From Bacteroidales bacterium (GTDB taxonomy: Bacteria > Bacteroidota > Bacteroidia > Bacteroidales > UBA932): 64,000 nucleotides of DNA. The stretch spans positions 62,001 through 126,000 of the forward strand of contig JAGAKR010000023.1 of the NCBI GenBank assembly GCA_017625535.1. The letters are read 5' to 3'. The position numbers and the translations under genes are program-made. Of this stretch, positions 60,581-64,000 are shown one piece after another. The notes under the pieces were generated by a model that saw nothing but the letters and a program-made list of their open reading frames with translations, ran no database searches and had not been told where the DNA came from. Every line of letters begins with the position of its first letter. The first letter of the stretch is position 1.

Positions 60581-61528
60581 ATGACAATTTTCCCAGTTAT
60601 TATTCCAACTTTATGTAGGTACGAACATTTTAAAAGATGTGTTGATTCTTTATCAATGTGTACTTTAGCAGAACAGACAGAACTTGTTGTTGGGGTGGAT
60701 TATCCGGCAAGTAGTGAACATGTTAACGGTTATAATAAAATTGTAGAATATACTAAAGATATAAAAGGATTCAAAAAGGTGACTATATTTACCACTGACG
60801 TAAATTTGGGACCCGGTAAAAACTTGCAACGTTTGTATGATTATGCATATAAGTTTTATGATGCTGTAATATTTACAGAGGATGATAATGAATTTTCGCC
60901 ATGTTTTTTGGAGTTTATGAATTATTCTCTGAACAATTTTAAAGATGATGAATCAATAATGTCGATAGGTGGGTATACTTCTGAGGCGTACTATGGTGCA
61001 ACAACAGAAAAAATGATATTGACTTATGACACTTCAGCATGGGGGTATGGAAGTTGGAAAAACAAATTTAATTTTGTAGGGACGGAAATAGATTATTATC
61101 AAAGTATCGTGACTTCATTAAATAAATCTTTTAGAATATTCAAAACTTATCCGTTACTTTTATCAATGTTGATAAATATGTTGACTAAAGGTGACAGATG
61201 GGGAGATACTATGTACTCATCATATAATATAATTAACAGGTTGTATCAACTAAGGCCCTCTGTTTCAATGGCCCGTAATTGGGGACAGGATGGGAGTGGA
61301 TTACATAGTGGTGTAGATAGTTCTTATGCTAATCAGGTAATTCAAGATATAGATTATTTTGATGTGAGTAATATTTCCATTGAGAGAGTTAAATCTGAAA
61401 CTAAAAAAGTCAATAAGTGTAGTTTTTGGATGGGATTACCTAGAAATAGAGTACATGCCTGTTTGTCACTTTTGTATATTATTTATAAATGGTTCCATTA
61501 TAGAATAAGCAATAGTAATTGCAAATAA
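60581..61528 (+). CDS. Glycosyltransferase, GT-A fold (family 2-like)
   Basis: The 315-residue protein begins FPVIIPTLCRYEHFKRCVDSL, a nucleotide-sugar-binding start. It has the metal-binding region VIFTEDDNEFSPCFLEFMNY and the later WGYGSWKNKF/DRWGDTMY blocks typical of sugar transferases with this EDDxxxSP signature. The likely role is adding one sugar of the repeat unit. The specificity is unknown. Confidence 0.78.
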   Translation: MTIFPVIIPTLCRYEHFKRCVDSLSMCTLAEQTELVVGVDYPASSEHVNGYNKIVEYTKDIKGFKKVTIFTTDVNLGPGKNLQRLYDYAYKFYDAVIFTEDDNEFSPCFLEFMNYSLNNFKDDESIMSIGGYTSEAYYGATTEKMILTYDTSAWGYGSWKNKFNFVGTEIDYYQSIVTSLNKSFRIFKTYPLLLSMLINMLTKGDRWGDTMYSSYNIINRLYQLRPSVSMARNWGQDGSGLHSGVDSSYANQVIQDIDYFDVSNISIERVKSETKKVNKCSFWMGLPRNRVHACLSLLYIIYKWFHYRISNSNCK

Positions 61529-61549
61529 CTTCTAATTTAAGTAATATCA

Positions 61550-62815
61550 ATGAAAGTACTTTGGATAACCAATATTTTGTTTCCTGAGGTATTAGCCAAG
61601 TTAACCGGTCAGAAAGAATTGAAGTCAACAGGAGGTTGGCTTATGGGTGCTGCGAATATATTGGAACAGAAAGATGAAATTGAATTATCCGTAGCTGCAG
61701 TCTCGACTTTGGTGAAAAAACTTAAAGTATTCCAAGGTGAGAGGATAACATACTATGTCCTTCCTTATGGAAACGGTAATCAGAAATACAATAAAGATTA
61801 TGAGCATCTCTGGATAGAAGTGAAGAAGTTGGCAGAGCCGGATGTCGTGCATTTGCATGGAACTGAGTATGCTCATGGATTGGCTTATATTAATGCATGT
61901 GGTAGTGATAATATGGTAGTATCTATCCAAGGAATGAAATCTGCTTACCGTTATTACTACTACGGGCTGACAAAATGGGATATATTTTCCCATTTAACTT
62001 TTAGGGATGTTATTAAGGGGAGCATTATTAAAGAGTGCAAGATATTTAAGAAGCAAAGTGAATATGAGAAGGAAATCATTCGTAATGTAAAGCATATTAT
62101 TGGACGTACATCATGGGATAGAGCTAATACTTGGGCTATTAATCCAAATTTACAATACCATTTTTGTAATGAGACATTACGATCAGAGTTTTATGATGGT
62201 TCACGATGGTCATATGACACTTGTCAGAAACATACTATATTTCTCTCTCAGGCAGGTTATCCCATAAAAGGCCTTCATCAGGTTTTACGTGCAATGCCTT
62301 TGGTGTTACAGCATTACCCGGACACTAAGATTCGAATTGCAGGGGAGGATATAACAAATACTGTAGGTTATCATAACATTCTTCGTTTTAAAGGTTATGG
62401 TAGAATAATAAAGTCAATGATAAAGAAATATCATCTTGAGAATCGTATATTATTTACGGGTTCGCTTAATGCTGATGAAATGAAGCAGGAATACTTAAAA
62501 TGCAATCTTTTTATTTGTCCTTCTACTATTGAAAATAGTCCTAATTCTTTAGGTGAAGCTCAGATTCTAGGAACTCCTGTTATAGCAAGTTATGTAGGTG
62601 GAGTTCCTGATATGATGAAAGGGGATGAAGAGCATCTCTATCGCTTTGAGGAAGTGAGTATGCTTGCTGAAAAGATTTGTAAAGTATTTGCAAATGAAGA
62701 TAGACAAGTTGATATGGTTGATGTTGCTAAACTCAGACATAACCAGAATATTAATTCTGAACAATTGTTAAAAATCTACAATATTGTTTTAAGATTTTCT
62801 AAAATATTGTATTGA
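61550..62815 (+). CDS. Family 4 glycosyltransferase
   Basis: The 421-residue GT-B enzyme has VLWITNILFPEV at the start, GGWLMGAANIL, VVHLHGTEYAHGLAYI, and the C-terminal donor site FICPSTIENSPNSLGEAQILGTPVIAS (the E-x7-E region of GT4). It is 21 bases after the previous gene and presumably acts in the same repeat-unit assembly. Confidence 0.87.
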   Translation: MKVLWITNILFPEVLAKLTGQKELKSTGGWLMGAANILEQKDEIELSVAAVSTLVKKLKVFQGERITYYVLPYGNGNQKYNKDYEHLWIEVKKLAEPDVVHLHGTEYAHGLAYINACGSDNMVVSIQGMKSAYRYYYYGLTKWDIFSHLTFRDVIKGSIIKECKIFKKQSEYEKEIIRNVKHIIGRTSWDRANTWAINPNLQYHFCNETLRSEFYDGSRWSYDTCQKHTIFLSQAGYPIKGLHQVLRAMPLVLQHYPDTKIRIAGEDITNTVGYHNILRFKGYGRIIKSMIKKYHLENRILFTGSLNADEMKQEYLKCNLFICPSTIENSPNSLGEAQILGTPVIASYVGGVPDMMKGDEEHLYRFEEVSMLAEKICKVFANEDRQVDMVDVAKLRHNQNINSEQLLKIYNIVLRFSKILY

Positions 62816-63492
62816 TGAATACAATATAATGCTTTTCGCATAAATAAATTATATTAAATTATATATACCTGCAAAGACTAAATGAGATATCGTTTATCCC
62901 CAATATGGGGATGAACTTAATTGAGTTGCTTTTTAACTCGTTGTGTATATAGTCACGCTCCATGACTGTTGTCTGTGATTAGAGTGAGAAAACGTAAAAT
63001 ATAATTGTTTTAGTAGTTGTCATCAGTATTTCTACTTTCTCAGATAAGTAAGAACCTTGTAATGTAAACATATAGAAAGGAACTATAACTAACGATAGTC
63101 GTGAGAATAGTTTAAAATATAATAAACTGATTGTTGATGGGATAATTATTTTTACAAGTTGTCAGAGTGGAATTAAGACTCCTCCGGACACCTCGTAAAA
63201 ATGAGTTTTGAAGAGAATTAATGGAAATAATTCATGTAAGGTTTACGAAATTTATCAAATCAGTAGCAATTGAATCACATTTACAAAATACAATTTTTAG
63301 GCTATTTATGTAGCATTTTATTTTTATAAAAGGTGCTATGCATGAATTCAGTTTTTCCATGTGATTTAGGATGAACACCAGCTTATAAATGAGCTGATAA
63401 TAGCAAATTATTAAGATTAACTTGTAAAATATAGGAAGTCTACAGGTTGATTTATAATTAAGAATTTTAATGACTTTCCATAAGTTAAAAAG
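62816..63492. other. 677-base AT-rich spacer
   Basis: I see no gene, repeat array or promoter of the Bacteroidetes type. Stops occur in all frames. Confidence 0.5.
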
Positions 63493-64000
63493 ATGAGAAT
63501 ATTATATTGCTCGACCCTATGTTCTGAAAAAGTATTGAAAAATTTATCTAAAAATACAGGAACTTCATTATTAGGGCTTACAGTTCAAAAATTTCATAGA
63601 TTAATAGTTAAAGGATTTGTTGCTAATGGAATAGAAACTACGGCGTTATCGGTCCTCCCGATTAATAATTATGGCAAGGTAAATAAAAGCGTTGAATTAC
63701 AATCAGATAAAGAAGATTTTATAACATATTTATATGTTAGATCAATATCTGTACCTCTCATAAAATATTTAATTACTTGTTTAGATTTTATAAGGAAAAT
63801 CCTAAAATTTACAAATGTTCATAAAGATGCTGTAATTATTTGCGATCCTCTCAATATAACTCAGTGTTTTAGTTTATATATAATTAGATTCTTTCTTCCT
63901 AAAATTTATGCAATAGTTACAGATATACCAGGTTTGATGGTAGGAGAGAGTAAATACATTGTAAGGTTAATTTCCAGTTTTCATATACACATGATTAGTA
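63493..64000 (+). CDS. Probable glycosyltransferase, GT-B type (partial, runs off window)
   Basis: From the ATG at 63493 the frame is open for 169 codons to the window end. It starts MRILYCSTLCSEKVLKNLS. A later block, AVIICDPLNITQCFSLY and YAIVTDIPGLMVG, resembles the acceptor-side domain of family 4 glycosyltransferases. The donor site is not in the window, so the call rests on layout and context. Confidence 0.6.
   Translation, partial: MRILYCSTLCSEKVLKNLSKNTGTSLLGLTVQKFHRLIVKGFVANGIETTALSVLPINNYGKVNKSVELQSDKEDFITYLYVRSISVPLIKYLITCLDFIRKILKFTNVHKDAVIICDPLNITQCFSLYIIRFFLPKIYAIVTDIPGLMVGESKYIVRLISSFHIHMIS

Overview
The window comes from an anaerobic member of the Bacteroidales. Evidence: promoters of the Bacteroidetes type (TTTG, about 19 bases, then TAnnTTTG), a UpxY-type antiterminator in a surface-polysaccharide locus, SLBB-type polysaccharide export, a pyruvate phosphate dikinase, and HydF/HydE maturases for an [FeFe]-hydrogenase. 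I cannot name a genus. The first half (1 to about 29.5 kb) is denser in G and C and gene-tight. The second half (about 32 to 64 kb) is AT-rich, with long decayed spacers and IS remains, as expected for a laterally variable glycan island.

Region 1 (1-29.5 kb) is core chromosome: a large exported TPR protein (cut by the window start), an FtsE-like ATPase, endonuclease III, XerD, a shortened GMP synthase, TypA, a YceD-rpmF-plsX-fabH unit, tRNA-Arg(CCT), a glycosyltransferase/flippase pair, a DbpA-like helicase, a secreted acetylxylan esterase, hydF, hydE, ppdK and purL. Between these genes lie several families of short palindromic or tandem repeats. Two REP-associated tyrosine transposases (RAYTs, at 5.6-6.6 and 29.7-30.6 kb) are each bracketed by their own repeat family. 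The octamer TTCCCGAC and close variants recur on both strands, in genes and between them.

Region 2 (31.4-41.3 kb) begins at two identical tRNA-Val(TAC) genes. One promoter (31994-32024) and one terminator (41286-41318) frame a 12-gene operon: a NeuD/PglD-like sugar acyltransferase, a free-standing amino-acid adenylation enzyme, a GNAT acyltransferase, three acyl carrier proteins, two KAS III-type ketosynthases, two SDR ketoreductases, an AAC(3)-fold N-acyltransferase and an MBL-fold hydrolase. There is no dehydratase or enoyl reductase. The enzymes could therefore carry out two rounds of elongation and keto reduction, build a hydroxylated short acyl (possibly aminoacyl) group on carrier proteins, and transfer it to an amino sugar. 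This is the best candidate in the window for an undescribed system.

Region 3 (41.4-64 kb) is a decayed IS66 element with a perfect 8-base target duplication, followed by a capsule/O-antigen locus. The locus starts from a promoter that shares 32 identical bases with the acyl operon promoter, which suggests the two are co-regulated. It encodes an SLBB export protein, a CapD/PglF-like dehydratase, UpxY, a Wzz-like protein, CapE-CapF-CapG (UDP-L-FucNAc synthesis), a Wzy-like polymerase, a DegT aminotransferase, a Wzx flippase and glycosyltransferases. The last gene runs off the end. The dehydratase, the aminotransferase and the NeuD-like acyltransferase together would make a 4-acylamido-trideoxy sugar, which is a plausible acceptor for the acyl group made by region 2. 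No initiating sugar-phosphate transferase is seen; it may lie beyond the window.
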